In this document: one piece after another, positions 6,020 through 6,930 of the stretch
Layout: each line of letters starts with the position of its first letter
How positions within the stretch are numbered: the first letter of the stretch is position 1
DNA from: an uncultured Clostridia bacterium
GTDB taxonomy: Bacteria > Bacillota > Clostridia > Christensenellales > UBA1242
Assembly (NCBI GenBank): GCA_946487985.1
Contig: CAMLUY010000054.1
Coordinates: 1-6,930, forward strand
Length of the DNA: 6,930 nucleotides
Direction: 5' to 3'
Position numbers and translations under genes: made by a program
The notes under the pieces: generated by a model
The model's input: only the letters and a program-made list of their open reading frames with translations
Databases searched by the model: none
What the model was told of the DNA's origin: nothing

Positions 6020-6798
6020 CAGCTTTTTGCCTTCTTTTTCTTTTTCACGCTTTCAAGAGATTTTTGCAGCGCCTCCATCAGGTTGACTATGTTCTTTTCT
6101 GGCTTTTCTTTTGGCGAAGCAATCTCTTTTCCGGCGATTTTGTCTTCAATGGCCTTTTGTATTTTTTCGCGATATTCATCGTGATATTTTTCTGGCTCAA
6201 ACTTTCCTGTCATGGAGTCGATAATTTGCAAAGCGATGGCGACCTCCTTTTCATTTGCCTTGGCAAGATTTGTTTTCATTGGGTTTTTTGTTACTTCTTC
6301 GTCAAAAAAAAGAGTATTCAAAAGAAGCTCTCCATCTTTGGCGCGAATTAAGACAAGGCTTTCCTTTGTGCCAAGAACGGTCTTAGCAATTCCTGCTTTG
6401 TTGCCGCTCTCCATTGCCGACAGCAGCACACTGAACGCCTTTTCGGCGCCTGTTGGCACGACATAATATGGCCTGTCAAAGTACAGCGGGTCGACTTCGT
6501 CGAGATTGACAAACTGCTCGATTGTGATGTTTTTGTCCTTTTTTGACTTGATTTTTTCAAAGTCGTCATCGTCAAAAATCACATATTTGCCCTCTTCATA
6601 TTCAAAGCCTTTGACGATGTCGTCTTTGCTTACCTCTCTTTCGCCGCAATCGACGCAGGTCTTTTTGTATTTGACGCGGCTCATTGTCTTTTTATCAATC
6701 ATGTTGAAGCCGATGTCATTGTCTTTGATAGAACTGTACAGGGTTATCGGAATATAAACAAAGCCAAAGTTCAGGCTGCCTTTAAATGAATATGCCAT
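6019..6798 (-). CDS. ku: Ku, DNA end-binding protein of bacterial NHEJ
   Basis: The 259-residue protein is the usual size for bacterial Ku. The N-terminus SFKGSLNFGFVYIPITLY is the first strand pair of the Ku core beta-barrel. Then come a KYKKTCVDCG segment (44-52) with Cys48-x2-Cys51, KGFEYEEGKYV (63-73) and the acidic stretch DDDDFEKIK (76-84), all at the expected places. The homodimer should thread onto broken double-stranded ends and recruit the ligase. Near the C-terminus, NIVNLMEALQKSLE (236-249) is the conserved minimal C-terminal motif associated with LigD binding, and the protein ends in a short Lys-rich tail (252-258) that probably contacts DNA. The ATG is preceded by GAGGT (6804-6808) at 5 bp. 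It is the first gene of a two-gene operon with ligD. Confidence 0.95.
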   Translation of the reverse strand: MAYSFKGSLNFGFVYIPITLYSSIKDNDIGFNMIDKKTMSRVKYKKTCVDCGEREVSKDDIVKGFEYEEGKYVIFDDDDFEKIKSKKDKNITIEQFVNLDEVDPLYFDRPYYVVPTGAEKAFSVLLSAMESGNKAGIAKTVLGTKESLVLIRAKDGELLLNTLFFDEEVTKNPMKTNLAKANEKEVAIALQIIDSMTGKFEPEKYHDEYREKIQKAIEDKIAGKEIASPKEKPEKNIVNLMEALQKSLESVKKKKKAKS

Positions 6799-6877
6799 GG
6801 TTTACCTCAATGGTAATTATTGACAAAAAGTATTGAAAATAAAAAATCGACGCAAATAAATGCAAAAATACTTGTTT

Positions 6878-6905
6878 TTTATATTATCGGAAGTTTTGTC
6901 TGCAA
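6878..6905 (-). promoter_or_regulatory. Weak candidate promoter for ku-ligD
   Basis: On the minus strand, TTGCAG (6905-6900, 3 of 6) and TATAAA (6883-6878, 5 of 6) are 16 bp apart, giving a start near 6871 and a leader of about 72 nt that is strongly AT-rich. In B. subtilis the equivalent genes are made in the forespore under SigG, but I do not see a convincing SigG-type site here. The rest of 6799-6930 shows no gene. Confidence 0.3.
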
Positions 6906-6930
6906 GCGCCGTTAGGCATTTGTAAGCAAA

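Noticed and set aside
5702..6184. 160-codon plus-strand open frame antisense to ligD and ku
   Set aside because: It lies opposite two genes with complete catalytic and structural motifs and has no family signature, so it is a shadow frame.
6911..6917. GTTAGGC, matching the integron attC core GTTRRRY
   Set aside because: No RYYYAAC partner or paired inner boxes are seen nearby and there is no integrase or cassette array; a degenerate 7-mer is expected by chance.
1..6930. TTGCTTAC at the very start and GTAAGCAA at the very end of the window
   Set aside because: An 8-bp inverted match at arbitrary window edges, with no transposase or further terminal similarity, is not enough to claim element ends.

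Overview
The window looks like chromosomal DNA of a low-to-moderate GC member of the Bacillota, most likely Clostridia or a relative. The main evidence is a primosomal pair, DnaB-type (DnaD-domain) helicase loader followed by a DnaI-type AAA+ ATPase, which is characteristic of that phylum. AGGAGG/GAGGT-type ribosome binding sites agree. TGA is read as stop (end of ku and ligD), so this is not a Mycoplasma-type code. No species can be named from the sequence alone.

Layout: (1) 1-340 has no convincing gene. It is an unusually structured, locally GC-rich spacer with an inverted repeat around a run of nine C, a pair of related boxes spaced exactly 180 bp apart, several perfect hairpins (one with a GAAA loop), and a large terminator-like inverted repeat that runs into the end of the next gene. 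(2) 341-1846, minus strand: a membrane-anchored M1-family zinc aminopeptidase. (3) 1847-1965: a divergent intergenic region with a candidate dnaB promoter. (4) 1966-4328, plus strand: dnaB and dnaI, 8 bp apart, closed by a strong bidirectional terminator. (5) 4394-5002, minus strand: a small metallo-beta-lactamase-fold hydrolase of the glyoxalase-II-like type, with its own promoter. (6) 5084-6798, minus strand: ku and a stand-alone LigD-type ATP-dependent DNA ligase, joined by a 1-bp stop/start overlap. (7) 6799-6930: the ku upstream region, with a weak candidate promoter.

Two functional units are clear. DnaB and DnaI would load the replicative helicase at the origin or at restarted forks. 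Ku and the ligase form a two-protein non-homologous end-joining (NHEJ) set: Ku binds double-strand ends and the ligase seals them. The ligase has no polymerase or nuclease domain, so end processing would need proteins encoded elsewhere. The peptidase and the MBL hydrolase show no sequence-based tie to either unit. I see no phage genes, transposase, CRISPR array, tRNA or rRNA. The part least explained by known families is the structured repeat region at 1-348.
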